From JANNSX01 sp963741525 (GTDB lineage: Bacteria; Pseudomonadota; Alphaproteobacteria; Rhizobiales; Hyphomicrobiaceae): a stretch of DNA of 64,000 bases. The notes beneath the pieces are model-generated. The model searched no databases, was not told the origin of the DNA, and saw only the letters and a list, made by a program, of their open reading frames with translations. Where the stretch lies: assembly GCA_963741525.1 (NCBI GenBank), contig CAVUIW010000028.1:310001-374000 (forward strand). Reading direction: 5' to 3'. Below are positions 51,677 through 60,281 of this stretch, one piece after another. Numbering within the stretch: the first letter of the stretch is position 1; each line of letters starts with the position of its first letter. Position numbers and translations under genes: made by a program.

Positions 51677-51758
51677 CGACAGGCCCGCAAATCAGGGCAG
51701 TCAACACGCCGACTGGCACCGCGTGTCACGGTACTACTTCGCGGAGACGCCGCGTGCC

Positions 51759-52044
51759 CGCTCAACCCCTCTCCCGCGATCGTTTCCTTGCGCGCCTGCG
51801 GCACGACCCGGGACCCTCTCCCCAAGGGAGAGGACCGTAGGAGGCGCGATACCTTCGATGTTGCATCGTATATTTGCGGCACCCGCAGTGACTTCTGTCG
51901 CCTACACTCTCCCTTGGAGAGAACGACGGCAAGAACAGCCAGCTCGAGTGGGGCAAAACCTCCCTGCGGAAGGGAAGGACTCTCGCTTTCATCGGCCCTC
52001 CCCTTTGGGGCGAGGGTGGCGACAGCCGGGAGAGGGGTTGAGCG
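51759..52044. mobile_element. MITE-like element between hypB and hypA
   Basis: 286 bases bounded by perfect 18-base inverted termini CGCTCAACCCCTCTCCCG (51759-51776) and its complement (52027-52044). Inside are further CTCTCCC/GGGAGAG palindromes (for example near 51813-51832). No transposase inside. The type resembles the palindromic CTCTCCCC repeats widespread in Hyphomicrobiales; exact family unassigned. It breaks the hypB-hypA junction. Confidence 0.7.
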
Positions 52045-52119
52045 TTTCACGGAACTCTCGTCGTACTCGAGCTTGGCAACGATGTGGATGAGGGGACAGC
52101 CCCTAGTCGCCCCTTGGGC

Positions 52120-52142
52120 GGCCACCGTCATCTCATGCATGG
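52120..52142. repeat. Direct repeat copy at the hypB stop with a duplicate HypA start
   Basis: Carries ATG at 52140 on the reverse strand overlapping the hypB stop and encodes MHEMTVAA, the first seven residues of HypA. It then reads through the element to 51667 without homology. It marks where hypA started before the insertion, or a duplication created with it. Confidence 0.75.
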
Positions 52143-53057
52143 ACGTGATGGCCCATGAGGTGCGGATGGCGGGCATGGCCGCGCGCGTGGAGCAGCCAGT
52201 CGATCCAGCCCTGCATGCCCTCACCGCTCCGTGCCGAAACCTGCAGCACCTCGATCTCAGGATTGATCGCGCGGGCATGGCCGATGCAGCGGTCGATGTC
52301 GAAATCGACATGCGGCAGCAAATCGGTCTTCGACAATATCATGAGGCCCGACGCCGCGAAGGCATCCGGATACTTAAGCGGCTTGTCGTCGCCTTCGGTC
52401 ACCGAGAGAATGATGATCTTGGCGGCCTCGCCCAGATCGAAGCCCGCTGGACAGACGAGATTGCCGACATTCTCGATGAAGAGGATGGAGCCGCGCGCCA
52501 GCGGCAGGCCATCCATGGCGTGGCCGACCATGTGCGCGTCTAGATGGCAGCCGCGCCCGGTGTTGACCTGGATCGCCGGCACGCCGGTCGCACGGATACG
52601 CTCTGCATCGTTGGAGGTTTCCTGATCGCCCTCGATGACGGCGACAGGCACGCGGCCTTTGATTGTCTCAATGGTTTTCACCAGCAAGGTCGTCTTGCCC
52701 GAACCCGGGCTCGAGATAAGGTTCACCGCCAGAATACCCGACGCCGCGAGCCGGCGGCGGTTCTCCCCGGCATAGCCGTTGTTGCGCGCGAGGATGTCCT
52801 CCTCGATTTGCACGAGCCGCTCCTGAACTCATGCCCGGGACATGCACACCCGCAGGCCCGTGGCCGAAATGGATGTGGCCGTCGCCGTGGTGGTGGTGAT
52901 CGTGCGCGTGATCGTGGCCATGTGTGTGGTCGTGGTGGTGGTGATTATGCGATTGGTCGTGCCCACGATGATGATCATGATGACCGTGATGGTGGCCGTT
53001 CTGCCCGGCCCCCTCGATCCTCACATTGCCGTCGCCGCAACCGCAGACTTTGCACAT
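52133..53057 (-). CDS. hypB: Hydrogenase nickel incorporation GTPase HypB, one frameshift
   Basis: About 307 residues read across one extra base near 52826. N terminus MCKVCGCGD is the high-affinity nickel site, then a His/Asp-rich stretch (residues 20-65, with HHHH runs) for nickel storage. After the shift: QERLVQIEEDILARNNGYAG, P-loop SSPGSGKTTLL, EGDQETSNDAERI, NTGRGCHLDAHMV, ENVGNLVCPAGFD, and NKTD-type ILSKTDLLPH. The GTPase helps HypA insert nickel. The His-rich N terminus is in the same reading frame as the ORF starting 53057, the rest in another. Confidence 0.92.
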
Positions 53058-53163
53058 GTCTCACATTCCCAATAGACGTTTCGTACGCCATACTGGCAGG
53101 AAGCGGCGCGAGCGTCACCCCTCGTCCCTCCCCACTCAGCCGTTCACAGAGAGGCACAGGCAC

Positions 53164-53460
53164 ATGCCGAAAGCGTATTGGGTCGCAACCTACCGGTCGG
53201 TGAAGAATCCTGAGGCGCTTGCCGACTACGCCAAGCTCGCCGGCCCCGCGATCCTGGCGGCCGGCGGGCGCATCCTGGCGCGCGGCATGCCGGCCAAGAC
53301 CTACGAAGCGGGTCTGGAACAACGTACGGTTCTCATCGAGTTCGACAGTGCCGCCGCCGCCAATGCCGCCTACGACAGCCCAGCCTATCAGGCGGCGAAA
53401 AAGGTGCTGGGCGACAACGCCGTCGAGCGCGACATCCGTATTGTCGAGGGCGCGGCTTAG
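53164..53460 (+). CDS. DUF1330 domain-containing protein
   Basis: 98 residues, one ferredoxin-like DUF1330 domain: KAYWVATYRSVKNPEALADYAK (start; about residues 3-24), AGGRILARG, VLIEFDSAAAANAAYDSPAYQAA and a final strand VERDIRIVEG. Dimeric alpha/beta barrel fold similar to DyP and monooxygenase relatives; reaction not known. Divergent from hypB. Confidence 0.88.
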   Translation: MPKAYWVATYRSVKNPEALADYAKLAGPAILAAGGRILARGMPAKTYEAGLEQRTVLIEFDSAAAANAAYDSPAYQAAKKVLGDNAVERDIRIVEGAA

Positions 53461-53620
53461 CAGGTTCCAGTTTCGACTGAATTGACAGCTATTCCTTGCC
53501 AAACCCAAGGCGAACCGTTTGGTGCTGTCTTGCCTCACTCCGATCGATCGTGTCCTTTACGATTGTCCCGCATATGAGGGTGATGAGCCGCGCGGACCCG
53601 ACACGACATCCTAAAGACCT

Positions 53621-54664
53621 CTACGTCCGCCGGAACGGTCCGTTCTTCGGGGCAGGGGCAATCTGCTCGGCGGTTCCCCGCTTGCCTTTGCCCTTGCGGC
53701 CTTTTGGCTTGGCCTTGGTGGTGGCGCGCTGATAGCCGGCCTTGGCCTTCTTCACGTGCCGCGGCGGGCGGATGATGCTGCCGGTCGTATCGTCGGACCT
53801 GGCGGTGGCGAGCTGCTTGCCCGTTTTGCCATCGAGCTTTTGCCGCCGCTTCACGATGACCTCGGCAACGTCCGCCGTGAAGGCGGCGTTCGGCTCGAAA
53901 TTCTTCTTCGGCACGATATGCACGAGCCGGTACTTCTTCTCCTTCAGCGCCGCGAGAAGATCAGGCAGCGCTGCCGCCGTCGAGCCCTTGAGATCGTGCA
54001 GGAGGATGATGCCCTTGCCCGTCTTCTCGAGGGCCGCGAGCGTGCGCTCCACGATGCGCCTCGCCGGCACGTTCTGGCCATGTGAATCGGTCGAGTCGAC
54101 GTCAATCCCGAACACGGCGACGTTGCGCGCGGACAATCGCTCGAGTTCGCTCTCCGGCGCATTGAGATAAGGGAAGCGGAAGAACGGCGCGACGGGGCCA
54201 CCCAGCACTTCGGTCAGCGCGCTGAAGCCTTTCTCGACCTCGGCGATCCCCTTGGTCTCGCTGAGCCGCCCCACGTTGGCATGGGCCCAGGTATGGCCGG
54301 CAATGGTGTGGCCCTTGCGGGCGGTCAGTTTCAGGGTTTCCGGCTGAACGATCGCCATACGGCCAACGGCGAAGAAGGTCGCCTTGACGCAGAACCGGTC
54401 GAGCGTGTCGAGGATCGGCTTGGTCGAAGGCGCGAAGGGGCCGTCGTCGAAGGTGAGCACAACCTCGCCTGGGGCGAGGAAGCTCGTCCCCTCGTCCTGG
54501 AACTGAAGGCCAAAGCGCGGACCACCTGTCGTATCGATAATCTCGATCCGCGAGACGCCGAGACCCTGGCCGGCGGCGCAATTGCCATCGAAGGGGCGCG
54601 CTTGCGCGGCGCCCGCCGCGGACAACGCCAAACCAGCGACCAAGAGACTGAAAAACCGCAACAT
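53621..54664 (-). CDS. Polysaccharide deacetylase (NodB domain), secreted
   Basis: 347 residues. A signal peptide ends at AQARPF. The NodB domain (about residues 60-260) starts VVLTFDDGPFAPSTKPILD with the catalytic Asp-Asp and continues FFAVGRMAI, IAGHTWAHANVGRL (metal His pair), FFRFPYL and FGIDVDSTDSHG. A basic C-terminal tail of about 60 residues (TTKAKPKGRKGKGKRG) is probably for binding polyanions. It deacetylates a cell-wall or surface polysaccharide. The upstream in-frame extension to 55177 overlaps mgtE and is not coding. Confidence 0.9.
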   Translation of the reverse strand: MLRFFSLLVAGLALSAAGAAQARPFDGNCAAGQGLGVSRIEIIDTTGGPRFGLQFQDEGTSFLAPGEVVLTFDDGPFAPSTKPILDTLDRFCVKATFFAVGRMAIVQPETLKLTARKGHTIAGHTWAHANVGRLSETKGIAEVEKGFSALTEVLGGPVAPFFRFPYLNAPESELERLSARNVAVFGIDVDSTDSHGQNVPARRIVERTLAALEKTGKGIILLHDLKGSTAAALPDLLAALKEKKYRLVHIVPKKNFEPNAAFTADVAEVIVKRRQKLDGKTGKQLATARSDDTTGSIIRPPRHVKKAKAGYQRATTKAKPKGRKGKGKRGTAEQIAPAPKNGPFRRT

Positions 54665-54845
54665 TACCCCCACTCCACGAAATGCCGGGGAACCGTGGCC
54701 GAACAGCTTGCGGCAGACAAGCGTTAAGTGCACAAGCGTTAATCCATTCGACGATCTGTGACGCATGTGCCGCAGGGCATACGGCGGGGTGTTCACAATT
54801 TTTGGCGCTGCCGATGACCCGGCCGCGGCCGGATATGGTTTGGTC

Positions 54846-56240
54846 ATGTCAGAGACGACGCAACCGCCCGAACTTGCCGAGGTCCCGCCGGGTGGTGGGG
54901 ACGAAGCCATCAGTGCTGTCGAGGTCGCCGCGATCGAGCAGGCCATCGCCGAGCGCGATGCCGGGCGCTTGAAAACGCTCGTGTCGCCACTCGACGATCC
55001 TGGCATGGCTGATTTGATCGGTCTGCTGCCCGCCGAGAACCGCGTCGCCTTCGTCGAGTTGCTCGGTCGCGATTTCCGGCCCGAGGTGCTCTCCGAGCTC
55101 GAGTGGGGCGTCAAGGAGCAGATCATCGAGGATCTGCCGAACGCAACCATCGCGGAAGCCGTCCAGCAGCTCGACACCGACGATGCCGTCTACCTCATCG
55201 AGGATCTGGAGCAGGCCGACCAGGACGAGATCCTCGCTCAACTCCCAGCCGACGAGCGCGCTACCCTCGAGCGCAGTCTCGACTACCCGGACGAGTTGGC
55301 CGGCCGCCTCATGCAGGCCGATGTCATTGCCGTGCCGCCCTTCTGGACGGTCGGGCAGGTCATCGATCACATGCGCGAGACGGAGAACTTGCCGGACGAC
55401 TTCGCCGAAATTTACGTCGTCGATCCGGCTCACCATCTCTTAGGGATCATCCAACTCGACCGTCTCTTGCGAACGAAGCGGCCGGTGCTGGTTCGCGACA
55501 TCATGGACGAGGATCCGCAGGCCGTTCTCGTCACCGAGGATCAGGAGAATGTGGCGCGGGCCTTCGAGCGGCATAATCTGATGGCGGCGCCGGTCATCGA
55601 TACGGATGGGCGGCTGGTCGGCGTCGTCACTGCCGACGACATCATGGAGGTCGTGCAGGACGAGGCCGAGGAGGATATCTATCGTCTCGCCGGCGTCGGC
55701 GACGAGAGTATGTCGGACACCGTTTGGAGCACGACGCGGAGCCGGTTCCTCTGGCTGCTCATCAACTTGGCGACGGCGGTGCTGGCGTCCTGGGTGATCT
55801 CCTTTTTCGCGGCAACCATCGACGAGATGGTCGCCCTGGCTGTGTTGATGCCCATCGTCGCCTCGATGGGGGGCAATGCCGGCACTCAGACCATGACGAT
55901 CTCGGTCCGGGCCTTGGCCACGCACGACCTGACGCCGGTCAACGCGATGCGGATCGTTTGGCGCGAGGCGGCGGTCGGCCTGATCAACGGCATTGTGTTC
56001 GCGCTCATCATGGGAGCTGTGGTGCTGCTGTGGTTCGGATCGGGGTCGCTTGGCCTGGTCATCGGCGCCGCCATGATCGTTAACCTGGCCGCCGCGGCCT
56101 TGAGTGGCGTCCTCGTGCCGATCCTGCTCGACCGGCTCGGCCTCGATCCGGCCGTTTCATCCGGCGTGTTCGTGACGACCGTTACCGATGTCGTCGGTTT
56201 CTTTGCTTTTCTGGGCCTAGCGGCGATCGTTCTTACCTGA
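54846..56240 (+). CDS. mgtE: Magnesium transporter MgtE
   Basis: 464 residues: superhelical N domain (ALVSPLDDP region, EEV/ILAQLPADERATLERSL), two CBS domains (VIDHMRETENLPDDFAEIYVVD and AAPVIDTDGRLVGVVTADD segments), a linker helix and five C-terminal membrane helices with the metal-pore motif MGGNAGTQTMTISVRALAT (P-G-N-Q of MgtE; about residues 340-358). The Mg2+ channel gates by intracellular Mg2+ via the CBS domain. ATG 54846 was preferred over the upstream start at 54765, which lies outside the homology. Confidence 0.94.
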   Translation: MSETTQPPELAEVPPGGGDEAISAVEVAAIEQAIAERDAGRLKTLVSPLDDPGMADLIGLLPAENRVAFVELLGRDFRPEVLSELEWGVKEQIIEDLPNATIAEAVQQLDTDDAVYLIEDLEQADQDEILAQLPADERATLERSLDYPDELAGRLMQADVIAVPPFWTVGQVIDHMRETENLPDDFAEIYVVDPAHHLLGIIQLDRLLRTKRPVLVRDIMDEDPQAVLVTEDQENVARAFERHNLMAAPVIDTDGRLVGVVTADDIMEVVQDEAEEDIYRLAGVGDESMSDTVWSTTRSRFLWLLINLATAVLASWVISFFAATIDEMVALAVLMPIVASMGGNAGTQTMTISVRALATHDLTPVNAMRIVWREAAVGLINGIVFALIMGAVVLLWFGSGSLGLVIGAAMIVNLAAAALSGVLVPILLDRLGLDPAVSSGVFVTTVTDVVGFFAFLGLAAIVLT

Positions 56241-56346
56241 CCGCTCGCGGCGATGTGACCGGGCGCGAGCTGGTGCGGCTAGGCGTCGGCCACTGGAACC
56301 GCTATCTGTGATCTGAACTTCTGCGCCGGGGCCGGACCAGACCGAG

Positions 56347-57141
56347 ATGAGCGAGCTTCACGTCTATTTCGGCGTCGCGATGGCGGGGTTGCTGAGCTTC
56401 CTCTCGCCCTGCGTGCTGCCGCTGGTGCCGGCCTATATCGGTTTCCTCGGCGGCACGACGCTCGACATGCTGTCGGAGGAGGGCGAGGAGGCGAAGGCGG
56501 TCTACCGGCGCGTGCTGATCGCCGCCCTCTTCTTCGTACTCGGATTCACGACAGTCTTCGTCGCGCTGGGAGCCGGCGCTTCGATCATCGGCCAGTGGCT
56601 CCTCGCGTACAAAGCCGAGATGGCCCTGGTGGCCGGAGGCGTGCTCGTTCTCTTCGGCCTGCATTTCCTGGGGCTGCTTCCGATCGGGTTTCTCTATCGC
56701 GAGATGCGCTACCACGGTGCCAGCAAGCCCGCCGGCATCGCTGGCGCCTACCTCATTGGCCTCGCCTTCGCCTTCGGCTGGACGCCGTGCATCGGACCCA
56801 TCCTGTCGGCCGTGCTTGCCGCCGCCGCAAGCGAGGCTAGTCTCAGCCGGGGTGTCGCGCTGCTCTTCGTCTACTCGCTCGGCCTCGGCATTCCCTTTAT
56901 GCTGGCGGCCGTCGCCATCAGGCCCTTTCTCGGCCTGTTCGGGATGTTCAAGCGGCATCTGGGCAAGGTCGAAAAGGTGATGGGGGCCGCGCTCGTCATC
57001 ACCGGCGTTCTCTTCATGACCGGCTCTATCAATACCTTCGGCAATTGGATGCTCGAGGCCTTCCCGGTACTGGGCGAGATCGAGGCCTGGTTCGCACCGG
57101 AGCAATTGCCACAAGACATCCTCAATCCGGGCGGCGGCTGA
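56347..57141 (+). CDS. ccdA: Cytochrome c biogenesis protein CcdA
   Basis: 264 residues with six membrane helices. The two redox-active cysteines are in FLSPCVLPLVPAYIGFLGG (Cys about residue 22) and FGWTPCIGPILSAVLA (about 146). It passes electrons from cytoplasmic thioredoxin to periplasmic partners for haem attachment and disulfide reduction. The central helix pair has a longer loop (GEEAKAVYRRV) than the minimal forms. Solitary gene, forward strand. Confidence 0.93.
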   Translation: MSELHVYFGVAMAGLLSFLSPCVLPLVPAYIGFLGGTTLDMLSEEGEEAKAVYRRVLIAALFFVLGFTTVFVALGAGASIIGQWLLAYKAEMALVAGGVLVLFGLHFLGLLPIGFLYREMRYHGASKPAGIAGAYLIGLAFAFGWTPCIGPILSAVLAAAASEASLSRGVALLFVYSLGLGIPFMLAAVAIRPFLGLFGMFKRHLGKVEKVMGAALVITGVLFMTGSINTFGNWMLEAFPVLGEIEAWFAPEQLPQDILNPGGG

Positions 57142-57216
57142 TTCCCGGGTTTTCCGCTCTTCGACCCGACTCCGATCTGTTAGGTTTCCGCGTGGTCGAA
57201 TGACGAGGGGGATGTC

Positions 57217-57702
57217 ATGAAACGTTTCACACGCGTGCTGGCGACTGCGCTGTTCTCCGCAATCGGCGTTGCTGCCTTTGTCGTTCCGGCTCCGGCCGAC
57301 GAGACCTGGGCGATGCTCGAAGGCCGCTGGAGCGGCGTTGGCACGATAGCGTTGGATGGCGGAGGGACCGAGCGCCTGAAATGCCAGGCCGTCTACCGGA
57401 ACGAAGCTGACGGCCATGTGGCGCAGCGGCTGACCTGTGTCGGCGCGAGCTACCGCATCGAGGGCAGCGCGGATCTGATCTTCGAGGGCGCACGCCTGTC
57501 GGGCACTTGGAGCGAGCGCTCCTATTCGGTTGGCGGCGGCCTGGCGGGGCGAGCCGAGGGTGGCCGGATGACCTTCAAGCTCGATGGACCGACCTTTTCC
57601 GGGAACGTCTCAATCGAGGTCCAGCGCTGCCGCCAGTCGATCGCCGTGACACTCAATGGAACGATCATCTCTCGGATCGATGCTGGCCTCAGACGCTGTT
57701 GA
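57217..57702 (+). CDS. Secreted protein of unknown function
   Basis: 161 residues. Signal peptide ends at PAPADE. The mature part is a beta-rich domain: WSGVGTIALDGGGTERLKCQ, VAQRLTCVGASYRI, LSGTWSERSY, GRMTFKLDGPTFSGNVSI and CRQSIAVTLNGTIIS. Four cysteines. The pattern (WxGxG, LTC, SGTWSE) resembles small lipocalin-like or avidin-like proteins, but I do not assign it. Confidence 0.65.
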   Translation: MKRFTRVLATALFSAIGVAAFVVPAPADETWAMLEGRWSGVGTIALDGGGTERLKCQAVYRNEADGHVAQRLTCVGASYRIEGSADLIFEGARLSGTWSERSYSVGGGLAGRAEGGRMTFKLDGPTFSGNVSIEVQRCRQSIAVTLNGTIISRIDAGLRRC

Positions 57703-57839
57703 TGGGCGTGGCGATGGAGCCACAGCCGCCGTCGAGTCGACGCCACAGGAGGTGCGCAATGCGGATCAGCAGACCACGTTCTATCTGTGGAAAACATATC
57801 TAGTGAAAGCAATTTCGCGAGGTTTCACAAATTTGTAAC

Positions 57840-58122
57840 TGGGTTGGGTACGAATGGGTATTGCGGCGGCGAGTGCCCCAGAGCTTCCTGTTGCGCATGC
57901 GCCACGCCCGCGGCGTATCCTGTATTCAACTAGTTGCAAGCGGAACCATCCTCTGCGATATCAGGGCTCGTGAGGGCGACGACTTGCTCGGGGGGGTGAG
58001 GACCGGCGCCTGTCACACTAAACCAAGTTGGGGCTACTTGGGGGAGAAGCTGGGGCGCGTCATGCGGCTTCAGTTTCATTTGAGAGACCGGTCCGGGTAT
58101 TCTGGATCGGTCTCTTTTTTTT
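57840..58122 (+). ncRNA. Candidate small RNA ending at a strong terminator
   Basis: The 454-base gap 57703-58156 has no convincing gene. On the forward strand a strong intrinsic terminator at 58083-58122 has no coding gene just upstream (the nearest stop is 57702). This suggests a small transcript of unknown length ending at 58122. The 5' end and promoter are not resolved; the boundaries given are only the upper limit. It is not SRP RNA, tmRNA or RNase P by inspection. Confidence 0.35.
58083..58122 (+). terminator. Rho-independent terminator
   Basis: Stem AGAGACCGGTCC / GGATCGGTCTCT (58083-58094 and 58104-58115, one G-T pair), a 9-base loop, then eight T (58115-58122). The sharpest terminator in the window. 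It lies 35 bases before the glycosyltransferase start. Confidence 0.85.
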
Positions 58123-58156
58123 GTGAGCTGACATCGAATTTCGCCAAGGGCGTCTC

Positions 58157-59224
58157 ATGAGCGCGCCCCTCCGCATCCTCGTGGCGACAGACGCCTGGCG
58201 GCCGCAGGTCAACGGCGTCGTGCGCACCTATGAGCGGCTGGCGAACGCGCTTCCCGATCTCGGTGCCGAGCTTACCTTCTTGACGCCCGAAGGCCGGCGC
58301 TCGCTACCTTTGCCGAGCTACCCTGAAATCCGTCTAGCACTGATTGGCCGCCGCAGCGTTGCCGAGGCCTTCGATCGCAGCGGCGCGTCCTATCTCCACA
58401 TCGCCACCGAGGGCCCGATCGGCCTTGCCGCAAGCCGTTTCGCACGCGATCGCCGGCTACCCTTCACCACGAGCTTCCACACGCGCTTCGCGGACTATCT
58501 TTCGGCGCGGGTGCCGGTGCACGCGGACTGGGGCTATGCGGTGCAGCGCTGGTTTCATAATAGAGGAGCGGGCGTGATGGTCGCGACGCCGTCACTCGCC
58601 GCGGAGCTGAAGCAGCGGGGGTTCAAAGACATCCTGCCCTGGACGCGCGGCGTCGATACCGAGCTGTTCAAGCCACGACCTGATCGCCTGTTCGGCGCGG
58701 GGCCGGTGCTCCTCTATGTCGGGCGCATCGCGGTCGAGAAGAATCTCGAGGCCTTTCTCGAACTCGATGTGCCTGGCCAAAAGGTCATCGTGGGGAGTGG
58801 CCCGGCGCTCGAAGATCTCCGCGCGCGCTACGCGCAAGCGATCTTCTCCGGTCCGCAATTCGGCGAGTCGCTCGCTCGCCACTTTGCCTCGGCGGACGTG
58901 TTCGTCTTCCCGAGCCTCACCGACACCTTCGGCATTGTGCTCCTCGAGGCGATGGCCTCGGGTGTGCCGGTCGCGGCATTTCCGGTGACGGGTCCGATCG
59001 ATGTTGTCGCGCATGGTGTCAGCGGTTGTCTCGCCGAAAACCTCGGCGAGGCCGTACGCGCGGCATTGACGCTGGATCGCGACGCGGTCCGCCAGCACGC
59101 ACTTCGCTTCAGCTGGCGCCGCACGGCGGAGATGTTTCTCCGCAACGTCGTCGATGCCAATGCCGCGCGAGGCCGGACGCATCGGGAAGCAGCGGTTGTT
59201 CTCGCGCGACTTCCCGCGCATTGA
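58157..59224 (+). CDS. Glycosyltransferase family 4 (GT4)
   Basis: 355 residues. N-terminal VATDAWRPQVNGVVRTYERL is the GT4 pattern of mannosyl- and glycolipid-synthesising enzymes (like MgtA/PimB or digalactosyl-lipid synthases). Nucleotide-sugar region: WTRGVDTELFKPR, LYVGRIAVEKNLEAFL, and FPSLTDTFGIVLLEAMASGVPV where the usual first Glu of the EX7E motif is Asp (DTFGIVLLE). Likely transfers a sugar to a membrane lipid. Starts 35 bases after the terminator. Confidence 0.9.
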   Translation: MSAPLRILVATDAWRPQVNGVVRTYERLANALPDLGAELTFLTPEGRRSLPLPSYPEIRLALIGRRSVAEAFDRSGASYLHIATEGPIGLAASRFARDRRLPFTTSFHTRFADYLSARVPVHADWGYAVQRWFHNRGAGVMVATPSLAAELKQRGFKDILPWTRGVDTELFKPRPDRLFGAGPVLLYVGRIAVEKNLEAFLELDVPGQKVIVGSGPALEDLRARYAQAIFSGPQFGESLARHFASADVFVFPSLTDTFGIVLLEAMASGVPVAAFPVTGPIDVVAHGVSGCLAENLGEAVRAALTLDRDAVRQHALRFSWRRTAEMFLRNVVDANAARGRTHREAAVVLARLPAH

Positions 59225-59247
59225 GAAGCCGGAAGGAGCGTGCGAGA

Positions 59248-60264
59248 GTGCCAGACAATTCAAAACACCGCCACGAGCCTCGTCCCATGCGCCTTCCAAC
59301 GCTTGCCGATATCGAAGCCGCCCGAGATCGCATCGCGGGAGAAGCCAAGGTCACGCCGTTGATCGGCTCTGCCGCGATCGATAAGCGGCTCGGCGGTTGC
59401 GTGCTCTTCAAATGCGAAACGCTGCAGCGGATCGGCGCCTTCAAGTTCCGCGGAGCCTACAACGCGATTTCGCAGATCGACAGGACAGCCAACCCAGGCG
59501 GTGTTGTCGCCTGCTCTTCGGGCAATCACGCGCAAGGCGTCGCCGAGGCCGCGCGGCTGTTAGGTCATGCCGCCCTCATCGTCATGCCCTCGGATGCGCC
59601 GCGCCTCAAGATCGAGGGGACGAGAGCCGCTGGCGCCGAGGTCGTGCTCTACAACCGGGAGACGGAAGATCGCGAGGAAATCGCCGCGCGATACCAGCGC
59701 GAGCGCAAAGCCGCCTTCATCCATCCCTTCGACAATTTCGACGTCATCTGCGGCCAGGGCACAGCCGGTCTCGAAGCGATGACGCAGGCGAAGGCAATGG
59801 GCCTTTCGCCGGATGTCGTGCTGGCGCCTTGCAGCGGTGGAGGACTTTCGACCGGCATCGCCACGGCCGTGAAGGCACTTGCGCCCAGCGCCGAGATTTA
59901 TGCCGTCGAGCCCGAAGCCTTCGATGATCTCGCCCGCTCCCTGGAGAGCGGCACGCGCGAGAGCAACCGGCTTGCAAGTGGGTCAATCTGCGATGCCCTC
60001 ATGGCCTCGTCTTCGAGCGACCTTACATTCTCACTCGCGAAAGAGCGGCTCTCGGGCAGCTTGCGCGTCAGCGATGCCGAGGTGAAGGAGGCGATGCGCG
60101 TCGCCTTTTCGGAACTGAAGCTCGTCGTCGAGCCGGGCGGAGCAGCCGCCTTCGCGGCGTTGCTCGCCGGGCGGATCAGGCTCGAAGACCGGACGGCCGT
60201 GGTGGTGCTCTCCGGCGGCAATGTCGATCCGATCGCCTTCGCCGAGATCCTGGCCGGCGGCTGA
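59248..60264 (+). CDS. Threonine ammonia-lyase (threonine dehydratase)
   Basis: 338 residues of fold-type II PLP enzymes. The Schiff-base Lys is in GAFKFRGAYNAI, phosphate-loop ACSSGNHAQGVA, and the C-terminal PLP contacts CSGGGLSTGIA and VVVLSGGNVDP. No C-terminal ACT regulatory domain, so the catabolic or serine/threonine dehydratase type (TdcB-like). GTG 59248 has an AAGGAG ribosome site; ATG 59287 is a likely alternative. It deaminates Thr (or Ser) to 2-oxobutyrate. Confidence 0.9.
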   Translation: MPDNSKHRHEPRPMRLPTLADIEAARDRIAGEAKVTPLIGSAAIDKRLGGCVLFKCETLQRIGAFKFRGAYNAISQIDRTANPGGVVACSSGNHAQGVAEAARLLGHAALIVMPSDAPRLKIEGTRAAGAEVVLYNRETEDREEIAARYQRERKAAFIHPFDNFDVICGQGTAGLEAMTQAKAMGLSPDVVLAPCSGGGLSTGIATAVKALAPSAEIYAVEPEAFDDLARSLESGTRESNRLASGSICDALMASSSSDLTFSLAKERLSGSLRVSDAEVKEAMRVAFSELKLVVEPGGAAAFAALLAGRIRLEDRTAVVVLSGGNVDPIAFAEILAGG

Positions 60265-60281
60265 ACCAGAGAGTCTTCCAA

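Noticed and set aside
57861..58160. 99-codon forward open frame
   Set aside because: No ribosome site, no domain, crosses the terminator at 58083-58122.
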